Assembly: GCA_020698575.1 (NCBI GenBank)
Contig: CM036247.1
Location: forward strand, 3,639,407 to 3,703,406
Source: Bostrychus sinensis
Taxonomy: Eukaryota; Chordata; Actinopteri; Gobiiformes; Eleotridae
Direction: 5' to 3'
Length of the DNA: 64,000 nucleotides
In this document: piece by piece, positions 10,855 to 22,262 of the stretch
Layout of the letters: each line of letters opens with the position of its first letter
Numbering within the stretch: the first letter of the stretch is position 1
Position numbers and translations under genes: made by a program
The notes under the pieces: model-generated
The model's database searches: none
The model's input: only the letters and a program-made list of their open reading frames with translations
Told to the model about the DNA's origin: nothing

Positions 10855-13800
10855 ATGTCTCGACGCAGGTGAGTAAAAGTAAAAAAGCAGAAAAATATTG
10901 TTTGCATTCAGCTTGTGTTCAGTGAAACTACAAACTCAGCATTTAGAAAAGACTTGAGCCAAAATAGGAACTGTGCAGAATTGCCTTATATCTTCCCTTA
11001 TTTGTCGTCCTGGCTCTAATCTTGCAGTCGTATTTTGTACATTTATGAAGCCACAGTTCACTTCATACAGATGCAATGAAGTAATACTAATAAAAAAAAT
11101 AGCTACAGATATTTAGAGAGGTATTGTAGCCTTAAATTGTGTGCAGGGTGTCCCCAAGGTCTTTAAAGCATTAAAAAGTATTACATTTGATTAAATATCA
11201 TGAGTAGGTATAAAACCTGATGGATTTATCCCAGGACAAAACCAGACCTAGCCCAGGACTAAACCAAGACTCTTTATTTATGCTCAATTTTGCTTAGTTT
11301 TGTGCTTGCTTTCAGCATTATATAGGGCTTAGTGTTGCTTTAAATAACTTATAAGGACTATCACAGCAAATATTAGGAGAGGGTATTGCATTTTGTTCAT
11401 CTAGGTTTTAAAATTTGTCAAAACATTGTTAGTATTACAAAAAAGTAGTTTGTAATGCAGCAATAAAACCCTTACATTTGGGAGAGTAGTACGGATTATT
11501 TCTTAGTGTAAGATTCATACAGATTATTGTTCTGTTGTTAAATTTCACTCTAAGTGGCATTAAAAAGTCTTAAAAGGTCTTAAATTTCACAAGACAAAAC
11601 CTGGAGCTGACCTGGATTGGGAGAGCCAGGCCAAGTTATTTTATTGTTGACTAACGTTGCATTTAGTGTCACGCGTTACACATCTCAGCTTTGGAAACAC
11701 TGCTGTGACTTCCTTCTGAGAGAATAGAGGTCTTTTTCTTCATTTTTGTTATTTCTTTCCTATTGTCTGTTTTGCCTTTTTTATTTTATGGACCACGAGT
11801 TTGTTTATCTATCTGGAAAAAGTCTGTACTTTCAACCATTTTCTCATCGTTATGATCTAAGTATTCACGTGTTATTCTGTGTGTTTCTGTGCAGCGGCCG
11901 TCTCACTTTGCAAGTCAGAGATTCAAACACGCCAGAGCCCACAGTCAGACCGCCGCTGAAAAAGAGGAAATCTTCTGAGGTACTTAAAAATACACACAAT
12001 TTCTACTGTTTTTTTTTACTGCAACCTGGACACATCATTGTTTACGCTCCTGTTTTAATAGGTTTGAATGTCTAAGAGCTCTAGTTTTGTTAAATTTGCA
12101 TGTTTCATATATAAAAGTTATGTATAAATGTATCTTAAAAGTATATATAGCTGTGTGTATGTGTCCCGTTGAGTGGATAAATGGCTTACGGGTAGAAGCT
12201 CTTATTATTTAATTGCCATTTTCTTATAAAGTCTATATTTAATTTCTCCTCAGCCTCAAAAGAAGAACCTCCAACCTGCCGCCAAGAAACAGAGCTATGA
12301 AATCCAGGTCAGTGAACGCATTTTAACTGTGCAACGCTGATAAGGCTTCGCTTAAAATGTCCACTCCCTTTGGTCACAGCATCCTTTCTTTAAATCCACT
12401 ACTGACACAATTGTATTTGAGTATTTCTGAAAGCTTTTGATGATTTTGCGTTGCCCATCTAAACTTGACTGTGTTGCTTCTTAAAGAAAAGCACCAGACG
12501 CAGCCTCGTTTTGACCTCAAATACCACTTTAGCTGCAGTACCGCTATGTAACCACTAGATGTCCCCAGTTCACTTCACAATAGTTCAGCAATGAGTTCAA
12601 ATTCACTATATTTTTGCTTCTATGGTTAAACAATTGTCTTAATCTTCAAGCATAAAATAGTGGAAAAGTAACCCCCAACAAGGTAACAAAGCCATTAAAT
12701 GTTAGTTATCTTTCCAGGGGATGCTCTAAAACAAAGTTAACTCTCACACTGTATTGTCCCATTATTGCTCAGTCTCTTATGTGTTTTTTATTTTTGTCTT
12801 GTGTTAATTTGCAGAAGTGCTGGAGGTCCGAGGACGGCGCCAGCCCCTGCGTCCTCATCGAAACTCCCCACAAAGAGCTGCAGCCGAGCGACACCACGAA
12901 CTTTAGACAGTACACCTTCAAGAACCTGTTCATTCAGCCGTCGCCCATCCCGCAGCTCAGGTCAGTCACTGTGGATCAAATAAATAATAATAAAGTCTTA
13001 AAGCACTATTTCCATTTCGTCAAGAATCTGAAGCGCTTTCCTAAGGGCCAGAAAAACTCCATAGATTAATGTGTAATTTTAAGACATTAGGCAAGTAAAC
13101 GCCCCTCTTGAAATGGTGAAATGAGAAACTAAATCTAAATTTACTAGAAACAGTGACAGCTGCTGGTGACTTGAGAGGCTAATGTGTTGTTAATAGTCCT
13201 GATTTAGTTTAGAGACAATTTTATTTCTGTTTTAGTCCTGCTTTGGTTGGGGCTAGTCCTGGTTTACTCCTAGTTTAGCCCAAATTTAATCCTAGTTTAG
13301 ACCTGGTTTAGTCTTGGTTTGGACTTGTTTAGCCTCTGCTTAAACCTGTTTTTTATCCCGATTTAGTCCAAATTTAATCGTGGTCTTTATTTAGTCTTGG
13401 TTTAGACCTGGTGTAGTCCAAATTTAATCCCAGTTTAAACCTAGATTTTTTCTGGTTTAGTCTTGGCTTAGTTTAGTCCTACTTTTGTCAGCATTTAGGC
13501 TCATTTTAGTCCCTTAAAGCTGGGAGTATTTTCTGTGGTGGTCCTTGATGTGAGGAGCAGATAAATCCATTGTTTCAAACTCTGAGCTCTGACTTAACCC
13601 ACAGTAAAACTCGACGTTCTCACTGAGAGTTTAGCATTATCTTGTCACACAGACGGTTATTGGCACACAATACTCTGCATCAACATTAATCCAAAGTCAG
13701 CAACTTCCACACAAAGAAAATATTATGTAATGCCAAGTTGTCACACAAACGGTTGAACATAACTCACCCACAATTTTATCTAAGAACTAGCAAGTCACAA

Positions 13801-16800
13801 CTTGACAACGGCAAACCCAGCCAACAGTGGCAGCTCAGCGGCTCACGCCCATCAGTCACCGCTCTGCTGTAATCTGCCGTTCAGATCTTGGGCTGTTTAA
13901 AAATATCCCTGTTTCTGTTCTTTGCAACAAGTCTTTAAAAAAAAAAAAAAAAAGCAAGTATGAAGCCAATGGCCAACTCATTGTGCCTTCAAATTATGTA
14001 CCTACAATTTAATGTCCTTTATACACAGCACTTATAACTCCTAAATGCCTCAAAGTAAACTTTAACATAAACACTGCATCATAAAAGAATTCAAATTGGT
14101 TTTGGGGCAATAGTAGAAATACTAAAATAGGGCTGCACAATATATCACAAAATTATCATTATCGCAAGAATCTAAATATATTGCAATACAGCTTCCATCT
14201 GACGAAGAAATGGGGCGTTCATGTGCTAATTTGACCTCGGCAAGTGGTATTTTCCATAATTCCCACAGAACATGAAGGCAGCATTAGTCCCCCCCTCGTC
14301 TTTGGAGCCGGCCCAGAGATCAGGGGTGCGACTCCAGGCGGTCCCAAGCTCGGAGAAATGTAGAGCGTTGTATAAGAAAGGGCATCTGGTGTAAAACCTG
14401 GTGAAGTATCCTGTGGGATTGATTCACAGTGGACACTCGTGCCAATTTTAAAGCATTTACCACGAGATGCAGCCTCCAGCAGCTGGGGCTCTCACTCTGT
14501 GTCCTGTCCTGCTTTGCCTCTACCTCCTTCGTTAATTCTGGTTCTGAATTATTCATGTCCCTAAAAGATGGCGAGCCTTGTATCTGAGCCCTTTCCATGT
14601 GAAAGAACCATAAGCTGCCTCTCTGACTCACCCCATTCACTTTCATTATGAGCTGAAGAGAGGGGGTGAGCGCCCGCCTTGGCTCCAGCTCTTCCCAGTC
14701 TCTTTACAGTAAACATCTGCAGCACAACATCTGCATGTGTTAGACAGAACTCAGTCATATGTCTCCATCAAACTGCAGATGGGAGCAGGGCTGCTGTTTA
14801 CAACACTGAATTTGAATGCACTCTCACGTCTTCAAGTTGTTAAAATTAGGATTTATGCAGCCATTTTCTTTCCGATCAGAGTAAAAAATGAAAATAAACA
14901 AACTCCAACACGCATGTGGTTCTGAAACATCGTAAAACTCAGCTGCAAATGCCTTTATATGTCCTGATAATCAATTAATCAGTTCAATATTTTACATATG
15001 CTACATACAACTCTGCCACTTAATGACTTTTAAATAGCGCAATAGACATTTAGGGCCATATTTACTAAGATGGGTGCTAAACTGCGAGTGCAGTGAGAAA
15101 ATATGCAGGCCTGCTATTAATGTTCGTGTTGCGCGTGAATTACTAAGACAAACTGCGTGGCGGTGACAGTGCAAACAGAGGGGGCGGAGCTATTTAAATG
15201 GCATCATTGCGTGTATTGTTTTGAGTCATGGAAGGTGCAGAAGTGGAACATAAACAGAAGCAAAAATTTAACTAAGAAGAGCTGAAAGTGCTGGTGAATA
15301 ATTTTTTCATCCGTCATGGCAAATAGATCTGCACGCGTGGCAAACATCCTAACCCTACGTATTTGTTCATTTCTTCTCCTTCGTCTCACACTGAATCACA
15401 GCAGCCATCTGTGCAAAAGATTAGCACGTCCTTCTCCAACGTGCTACATTTCTACGCTATTTTCGCTCGCAAAGTCATGGTGAGCCTTGATAAATAATAT
15501 TGCGGGCGGTAAATGAATGAATTTGCATTTTCTCCGCCTTCCATTTTGCGCACTCTGGGAAGAACGCCTCAGTTTACAGATTCATTAGGTCATAGGAGCA
15601 AAATCTGCATTGCGTTCGCTCTGCTCCTGTAAGACTCGCTAATCTCAACTGCGTCTGGGTTTGCTCCAATTTTAGCACATATTCAGTTAGCGTGCACGCA
15701 AAACTTTGATAAATCTGGCCCTTAAAGTTAATCAAAAGCATAAAATGTTATTTCTGGCTCGCCATTTTTGTGGATTTACTGCTCAGTTTCGGTAATAAAA
15801 CCTCTTCTCAGCACATGGCATGTTTCTAAATACTTCAAATGGCGATTAACTCATTACTAAATTCTTTAGCAATCATGTGCTAAACAGTTGATGTCTCTTA
15901 AGAACATTTTTCTGTAGTTAAAATTGACTAAAATGTCCAAATGTCCCCATGTGGCTGCAGCAGTTTGAGCTGGTTTTGGTTTTTGACCCTCCAAAGCTGC
16001 TGTAGTTTTGGGAATGAAGTTTAAACCAAAGCAAAGACAGATACTGATGACCACTGGCTACCTAAATAATAAACATGCAGGACAGCAATGCTAAGTAAAT
16101 AGATTAATTGTAAGTTAATAATACTTAAAAGTCTGCAGTTAATCTTTTTTATGTAGGACATTCTCTTCCTGAAATGTGCTAAAATGAACAAATTTCATAT
16201 ACGCTTCAGTAAAAATTCGTCAGTCAACATAGACGTTAAAAGTTTGTTAGCAGTTATGTCGAGAGTTAATTGGTTTAGATTTGTGTCTGTTAATATTAAT
16301 ATGAATATTTATGTATTTTACAGTTGGGCGAGTTCAGACGACGTTTGGATCAAAATGCTGAACAAAGAGCTGAAGTACGTCCACGACAAGAGCTACCTCC
16401 AGAGACATCCCAAACTGCAGCCCAAGATGAGGGCCATCCTGCTCGACTGGCTCCTCGAGGTAAGAATAAAAAAACACACAAAAACAAAAATGAAACAAAA
16501 TGGGCACTGCTTCCATTTTCTGATTTTCTACTTTTAATGAGACCTGTGCTGGATCTGCCTCAGGACGGGCTGCACTGCTGTAGAGTCTTTACCATTTCTA
16601 CTGCTTTAAAACATACTGCTTATATTTTAAAGCTCTATAGCAGGGGTTCTCAAACTGCGGTACAGGTCCCACTCGTGTTATTGAGGAGTTTTCTGCAGTT
16701 CAAGGCCTGATTTAGGTTACTTTAGAGAGGTTTTATTCCTGTTTTAATCCTGGTTTAGACTTTGTTTAGTCCTAGCTTAGACTTGCTTCAGACCTGGTTT

Positions 16801-19800
16801 AGTCTAAATTCAATCCCAGTTTAAACCTAGATTTGTCCTGGTTTAGTCTTGTTTTGGTCCCTGTTTAGACTCAGTTTAGAGCAGTTTTTGCCCTGATGTT
16901 GGTTAAGTTTCTAGAGTTGTGGTTTAGTCCAAATTTAATCCCAGTTTAAACCTAGATTTGTTCTGGTTTAGTTATGGGCAGTCTTGGTTTAGACGGCATT
17001 TAGGCTCATTTTAGTCCATTAAAGCTGGGATTTTTTGTGGTGGTCCTGGATGTGAACAGTGTGAGAACCACTGGAGCAGATTAATCCATCAGGGCTGCAA
17101 CTAACGATTATTTTGATAATTGAGTAATCTGTGGATTACTTTTTCGATTAGTAAATTAATAATCGGATAGAGAAGCAGTGAGTAAAATGGTTAAAAACTT
17201 GAGGAGTTTTAAAGTGTTTGTTAAAAATTGGTGATAATGCTACCAAAATTCACTTATTTTTAAAAAAATTAAATCAGGCAAAGCTTCTTGAAGATGTTTC
17301 TGTAGAGCATATATACATAAAATATCATCTGTAATACATATATGATATTTTTAATCAAAAAGTACATTGTTTTTAACAGTTTAAAATCTAGGTAATAAAA
17401 CCTTCTCTCACAGAACATGGCATGTGTCAGAGTCTATTAAATATCCCAGTTTGCGTTCATTCGATTGCTAAATTATATGACAAGTTATTTCAGTTGATTA
17501 TAATCGATTAATCCGATTAGTTGTTGCAGCCCTAAAATCCATTGTTTCAAACCCTGAGCTATGACCACTTAACCCAAACTAAACCTCAGCGTTCTCTAAG
17601 ACCTCACTGAGAGTTAAAAATAATCTTCAGCCGTCACAAAGATTGTTACTTAGCGTCTGTTTGTCGTCAGGTGAGTGAGGTGTACAGCCTCCACAGACAG
17701 ACGGCGTATCTGGCCCAGGATTTCTTCGACCGCTTCATGTTAACAGCAAGAAAACATGAACAAGGACTATCTCCAGCTCATCGGCATCACAGGCGCTGTT
17801 CATCGCATCCAAAATAGAGGTAGGATCCCTGCAGTAAACCACAGTCCTGATTCTTCGAGTTAACGCGTGTTTAATGTAACGTGTTTATCCTCATGTCTTC
17901 AGGAAATCTATCCTCCAAAGATCTTCGAGTTCGCCTACGTCACCGATGGAGCCTGCGACACATGGGACATTCAGAAAACAGAGCTGCACATACTCAAGGT
18001 ACGAAACGATCTCTGAATGCGGCCCGCACGTTTTACAGAAAGTAAATTTTCATACTTGCGCGCTGACTCGGTGTACGTTGCCGTTGCAGGCGCTGGAGTG
18101 GAACCTGTGTCCGGAGACTCCCATCGCGTGGCTGAAGCTCTACTGCCAGGTGGAGGCTCAGAAAGCAGGAGAGAACTTCCTCGTGCCACAGTTTTCACAG
18201 GAGACGTACATCCAGATCACACAGGTAACAGCTCTACGGCAACGTTATAGGGCCACATGGGGAAAAAAGATACGAGCACTATGAGAATAAAGTTGTAATT
18301 TTAAAAAGTCACTTCAAAGTCCTTATACTAATGATGCTGGGGCTAAAGGCTCAGTATTTCACCTGCATGAAGCCTAAACAAAAGTATAACCTCTCGAAAT
18401 GCTCCAAATTCCCCAGAGACTGCAGCACAGACGGCTAACTACATTCTCTAAATATTTCAGCTTCATTCTCTAAATATTTCAAGCTTCATTCTCTAAATAT
18501 TTCAACTTCACGCAGGTAAAGTACTGAGCCTTTTGCCCCATTATTATCATTAGTATAAGGACCTTTTTAGAAATCCGTCTTTAATTTCGAAATATCACAC
18601 TTTTATTCTCGTAAAATTATAACTTTTTTTTTTTTTTTTTTTTTTTTTTGCCTACTTTATTATAATATTTCAACTGTTTTTTGTTTTTTTTTGTGTTTGT
18701 TTGTTTTTATTCTGTCTTTAATTTTGAAATATCACAATTTTATTCTCGTAAAGTTATAACTTTTTTATTTTGGCTACAACTTTATTCTCATAATATTTCG
18801 ACTATTTTTTATTTTTTTTTAGAATACAGTCTTTAATTTCAAAATATCACAATTTTATTCTCGTTAAATTATAACTTTTTTATTTTGGCTACAACTTTAT
18901 TCTAATATTTCAACTTTATTCTTGTCGTGCCGTATTTTTTTCAATGCGGCCCTAAAACGCAGACTTGCATCTCTGCAGAAGTCTTGGTAACAAACTAAAA
19001 TCCCTGTCCTGTCCTGGTTCTGACCTGGTTCTGACCTGGTTCTGACCTGGTTCTGACCTGGTTCTGACCCTCACCTGTTCCTCAGCTCTTGGACCTGTGC
19101 CTGATGGACGTGGGCTCTCTGGACTTCTCCTACAGCGTCCTGGCCGCCGCCGCCTTCTGTCACTTCTCCTCCTTCGACGTCGTCCACAGAGTCTCAGGTC
19201 GGTCCCACTCTCAGCGTGTCCTCAGATCTAAAGAAAGATCTAAATATTCTGCACAGTCTCTCAAATTTCAGTTTATATCTGTCATCTCACTTTAGTTTTC
19301 ACGGGTCTGAACTGACAAAGTGGGATTTTTGGCTGCGTGTTTAACCAGGTTTTTGTGCTGAGAGCTCCCTGGTTTAGTCTCAGTTTAGTCTTGTTCTAGT
19401 CCAGGTTTAGTCCAAATTTAATCCTGTTTTTTGTCTGCATGTTTTTTTTTATGTACTGAGAGCCTGTTTTTTTCCTGTTTAACTTGGGGCTACTCCAGGT
19501 TCAGTCCAAATTTAACCCTGGTTTAGTCTTGTTCTAGACTTGGTGTAGTCCTGCTTTAGACTTTGTCCAAAAAACTGAAAACATGCAGCCAAAAGCTAGA
19601 ATTAAATTAGGACTAAACCAGGTCTAAACAGAGGGCCAGTTTTATTCCTGTTTTACTTAGGGCTAGTCCTGGTTTAGTCCAAATTTAACCCTGGTTTAGT
19701 CTTGGTTCTAGATTTTGTTTAGACCTCGTTTAGTCCTAATTTAATCCTGTTTTTTTGACTGCATGCTTAAGCAGTTTTAAAACAAAACATCTGGTTAAAT

Positions 19801-22262
19801 TGGAATAACTGGGACTGGATTCTGAGCTAACGTTAATGTTATGAGTTAAAAAAATGTAATATTAACAATTTTTTAAAAATTACTTTAACTTATTTTTAAA
19901 GTAAGCCTTTTCCTGGAGTATAGGCTGTAGAATTTATATTTAAAAACCTCTTGTTGCCTTTTATCAAACACATTTGTGGCCAACTCACTCATGTATATTC
20001 TTCAGTAACTCAGTGTTTTATTTTAGACCACTGTAAATGTCTTTAGTGGCCTTTCTTCAGTGGTTTTAAGCCCAGTCTGTCCCGTCCTCAGGCCTGACGT
20101 GGGAGTCCGTGTCCCCCTGCGTGCGGTGGATGACCCCCTTCATGGAGACCCTCCGCTCAGAGCCCACTCCTCAGCTCAAAGCCTTCCCCAAAGTGAAGCC
20201 CGACGACAGGCACAACATCCAGACGCACGTGGCCTACCTGGACATCCTGGTGAGGAACTGTGTACATCTCTAAATACTTAGGGTAGAAGGATGAGGCTGA
20301 GGATTCACTGTGGACGGGAGGGAACAGACCGGAGGAGGAGGAGGAGGTTCTGAGGAGGAGGAGGAGAGTGAGATGGTTCTGAGGAGGAGGAGGAGAGTGA
20401 GATGGTTCTGAGGAGGAGGAGGAGAGTGAGATGGTTCTGAGGAGGAGGAGAGTGAGATGGTTCTGAGGAGGAGGAGGAGAGTGAGATGGTTCTGAGGAGG
20501 TGGAGGAGAGTGAGATGGTTCTGAGGAGGTGGAGGAGAGTGAGATGGTTCTGAGGAGGAGGAGGTGGAGGAGAGTGAGATGGTTCTGAGGAGGTGGAGGA
20601 GAGTGAGATGGTTCTGAGGAGGAGGAGGAGGAGGAGAGTGAGATGGTTCTGAGGAGGAGGAGGAGGAGGAGAGTGAGATGGTTCTGAGGAGGAGGAGGAG
20701 GAGGAGAGTGAGATGGTTCTGAGGAGGAGGAGGAGAGTGAGATGGTTCTGAGGAGGAGGAGGAGAGTGAGATGGTTCTGAGGAGGAGGAGATTCTGAGGA
20801 GGAGGTTCTGAGGAGGAGAGTGAGATGGTTCTGAGGAGGAGGAGGAGAGTGAGATGGTTCTGAGGAGGAGAGTGAGATGGTTCTGAGGAGGAGGAGGAGG
20901 AGAGTGAGATGGTTCTGAGGAGGTGGAGGAGAGTGAGATGGTTCTGAGGAGGAGGAGGTGGAGGAGAGTGAGATGGTTCTGAGGAGGTGGAGGAGAGTGA
21001 GATGGTTCTGAGGAGGAGGAGGAGGAGGAGAGTGAGATGGTTCTGAGGAGGAGGAGGAGGAGGAGAGTGAGATGGTTCTGAGGAGGAGGAGGAGAGTGAG
21101 ATGGTTCTGAGGAGGAGGAGGAGAGTGAGATGGTTCTGAGGAGGAGGAGATTCTGAGGAGGAGGTTCTGAGGAGGAGAGTGAGATGGTTCTGAGGAGGAG
21201 GAGGAGAGTGAGATGGTTCTGAGGAGGAGAGTGAGATGGTTCTGAGGAGGAGGAGGAGAGTGAGATGGTTCTGAGGAGGAGGAGGAGGAGAGTGAGATGG
21301 TTCTGAGGAGGAGGAGGAGGTTCTGAGGAGGAGGAGGAGGAGGAGGTTCTGAGGAGGAGGAGGAGAGTGAGATAGTTCTGAGGAGGAGGAGAGTGAGATA
21401 GTTCTGAGGAGGAGGAGAGTGAGATGGTTCTGAGGAGGAGGAGGAGGAGAGTGAGATGGTTCTGAGGAGGAGGAGGAGAGTGAGATGGTTCTGTGGAGGA
21501 GGAGGAGGAGAGTGAGATGGTTCTGAGGAGGAGGAGGAGAAGGAGATGGTTTTGAGGAGGAGGAGGAGGAGAGTATGTGAGCAGGGTAGCCTCAAGGTTT
21601 TAAAAATGAAAACAGTATTAAATTTGATCTTGTCAGTATCAAGGCCTTAAAAGTATCAAACATTTGTGTAGTCTTTTCAGTGTTCTAGGAGAGATATGGA
21701 TTAGATTGTTACATTCATATAAGATGTTACAGTTTTAGAAGTAATACCACGTTCAGCCACAACTTGAAGCTTGTGTACTGTATATTTTGGAGCGAGTTGG
21801 ATTTAATATGATCAAAAATGGTTTTAAACATCTCTTAAAGTTACTTGCATGTGCCTTTTTGTAAGGTTTTGGAAAACTGTTGTCTGCTTTTTCCATAGCC
21901 TGCGTAATGTTGCCAAGAAACATCATCACAATACACTTAACGAAGAACCTTTATCATTCAAATTTGCGATTTTATCTGTATTAGGCTTTTAAAATTAAAC
22001 CATTTAATTAGAGAATCAGCGACCCTGGTATTAAATTTAATTCTAAGTGCGTCTTTAAAAGGTCTTAAAGTTCACAAGATAAAACCTGGAGCTACTCTGA
22101 TGAATTGTACTTTGATTCTAATTAGTTTTTCCATATTTTTTGCCACAGAGAAAAGCCCAGGAGCGACAGGTGGACAGCTTCGACGGACAGCTCTCTCCGC
22201 TTCCCCTCAGCGCCGCCACGTTAACGCCGCCGAACAGCGCAGAGAAACCGGCCAATCCCTGA
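10855..22262 (+). CDS. ccne2: cyclin E2 (eleven coding exons)
   Basis: Cyclin E2 binds and activates CDK2 in the nucleus and drives the G1/S transition. Coding exons: 10855-10868, 11895-11979, 12254-12307, 12815-12960, 16324-16459, 17671-17819, 17903-17998, 18090-18224, 19086-19197, 20092-20249, 22149-22262 (stop TGA 22260-22262), all with GT-AG introns. It starts MSRRSGRL like human CCNE2 (MSRRSSRL) and has a basic LKKRK signal. The core CVLIETPHKEL, the cyclin-box signature MRAILLDWLLEV, YLAQDFFDRFM, EIYPPKIFEFAYVTDGAC and HNIQTH are all present. The C-terminus TLTPPNSAEKPANP carries the TPPxS phosphodegron recognised by Fbw7 in cyclin E. Exons sum to 1,199 nt. Two extra G residues in the 17,671-17,819 exon (about 17,747 and 17,801) break the frame; without them the product is 398 aa, close to human (404). 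The errors are likely sequencing artefacts because the flanking codons are intact. Confidence 0.93.
11144..11610. repeat. dispersed repeat in ccne2 intron 2, paralogous to 21,582-22,092
   Basis: It begins GCAGGGTGTCCCCAAGGTCT and ends AAAGGTCTTAAATTTCAC...AAAACCTGGAGCTGACC. The same beginning and end flank the block at 21,582-22,092 in the last ccne2 intron (GCAGGGTAGCCTCAAGGTTT ... GGTCTTAAAGTTCACAAG ... AAAACCTGGAGCTAC). It is probably a non-autonomous DNA transposon; the family is not determined. Confidence 0.55.
13191..13549 (+). mobile_element. degenerate TGGTTTAGTCC-type hAT MITE in ccne2 intron (exon 4/5 interval)
   Basis: TGGTTTAGTCC-like units run from about 13,197 to 13,500 and end in AAAGCTGGGAGTATTTTCTG and GGTCCTTGATGTGAGGAG, as in the copy at 16,641-17,073. 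About 110 bp of non-element sequence to the right (ATCCATTGTTTCAAACTCTG onwards) is also shared with the next intron, showing that a larger segment was duplicated. Confidence 0.65.
13936..13953. repeat. poly(A) tract
   Basis: An A-homopolymer of about 18 bases in the same ccne2 intron. The surrounding 13.67-15.05 kb holds no gene signal. A TAGGGCTGCACAATATAT motif near 14,127 resembles one end of a common fish MITE. AAAGGGCATCTGGTGTAAAA near 14,377 resembles a tRNA-SINE body. Confidence 0.6.
15052..15722. mobile_element. non-autonomous DNA transposon with AGGGCCATATTTACTAAG-type inverted ends
   Basis: The left end AGGGCCATATTTACTAAG and the right end GATAAATCTGGCCCT (reverse complement AGGGCCAGATTTATC) form imperfect terminal inverted repeats of a 0.67-kb element in the large ccne2 intron. 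No transposase frame is visible inside. The target duplication is not clear. Confidence 0.6.
16641..17073 (+). mobile_element. TGGTTTAGTCC-type hAT MITE in ccne2 intron (exon 5/6 interval)
   Basis: Complete ends: CAGGGGTTCTCAAACTGCGG at the left and GTGTGAGAACCACTG at the right, inverted relative to each other. Degenerate 11-mers of TGGTTTAGTCC type lie in between. Flanking 8-mers (CTCTATAG and GAGCAGAT) do not match, so the target duplication has decayed. Confidence 0.7.
17090..17534 (+). mobile_element. hAT MITE (CAGGGCTGCAACTAACGATT family) with 8-bp target duplication
   Basis: It starts CAGGGCTGCAACTAACGATT and ends GTTGTTGCAGCCCTA, an inverted pair. It is flanked by TAATCCAT (17,082-17,089) and AAATCCAT (17,535-17,542), an 8-bp duplication with one change, as expected for hAT. 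The paralogous segment in the previous intron (13,563-13,570) has a single AAATCCAT and no element, i.e. the empty site. Confidence 0.85.
18250..18955. mobile_element. non-autonomous DNA transposon with inverted ends and internal palindrome and tandem repeats
   Basis: The left end AGGGCCACATGGGGAAAAAA and the right end TTTTTTTCAATGCGGCCCT pair as inverted repeats. Inside, a second inverted pair (about 18,318-18,367 and 18,512-18,561, TCCTTATACTAATGATG... against ...CATTAGTATAAGGA) forms a 50-bp-arm hairpin. Three direct copies of a 116-133-bp unit (GTCTTTAATTT...) begin at about 18,580, 18,713 and 18,829. It lies between the ccne2 exons at 18,090-18,224 and 19,086-19,197. Confidence 0.65.
19014..19069 (+). 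repeat. short 11-bp minisatellite next to a ccne2 splice acceptor
   Basis: Five tandem copies of CTGGTTCTGAC end about 16 bases before the exon starting at 19,086. The pyrimidine-rich strand of the repeat supplies most of the sequence where a branch point and polypyrimidine tract would be expected. Confidence 0.85.
19340..19760 (+). repeat. degenerate TGGTTTAGTCC repeats in ccne2 intron
   Basis: Irregular units such as CTGGTTTAGTC and GTCCAAATTTAATCCTG recur, along with two copies of the block GACTGCATGTTT / GACTGCATGCTT. This is a decayed relative of the 11-bp family. No intact inverted ends were found. Confidence 0.55.
20333..21575 (+). repeat. purine-strand GAGGAG...AGAGTGAGATGGTTCTG minisatellite with higher-order structure
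   Basis: About 40 tandem units of variable length consist of (GAG)n plus AGTGAGATGGTTCTGAG; the plus strand is almost pure purine except for the TGGTTCTG spacer. Marker variants recur at a distance: GAGATTCTGAGGAGGAGG at about 20,790 and 21,150 (359 bp) and GAGGAGGTGGAGG-containing units at 20,547 and 20,941 (394 bp), so a block of roughly 0.36-0.39 kb was duplicated. It occupies most of the last ccne2 intron. The long antisense reading frame across it is a product of the repeat. Confidence 0.95.
21582..22092. repeat. dispersed repeat in last ccne2 intron, paralogous to 11,144-11,610
   Basis: It starts GCAGGGTAGCCTCAAGG and ends AAAACCTGGAGCTAC, matching both ends of the intron 2 block. It ends about 50 bases before the last coding exon of ccne2. 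Confidence 0.5.

Noticed and set aside
20270..21595. Antisense 441-codon frame with SEPSHSPPPPQNHLTLLL repeats
   Set aside because: It is the complement of the purine minisatellite in a ccne2 intron, with no conserved domain and no splice signals.
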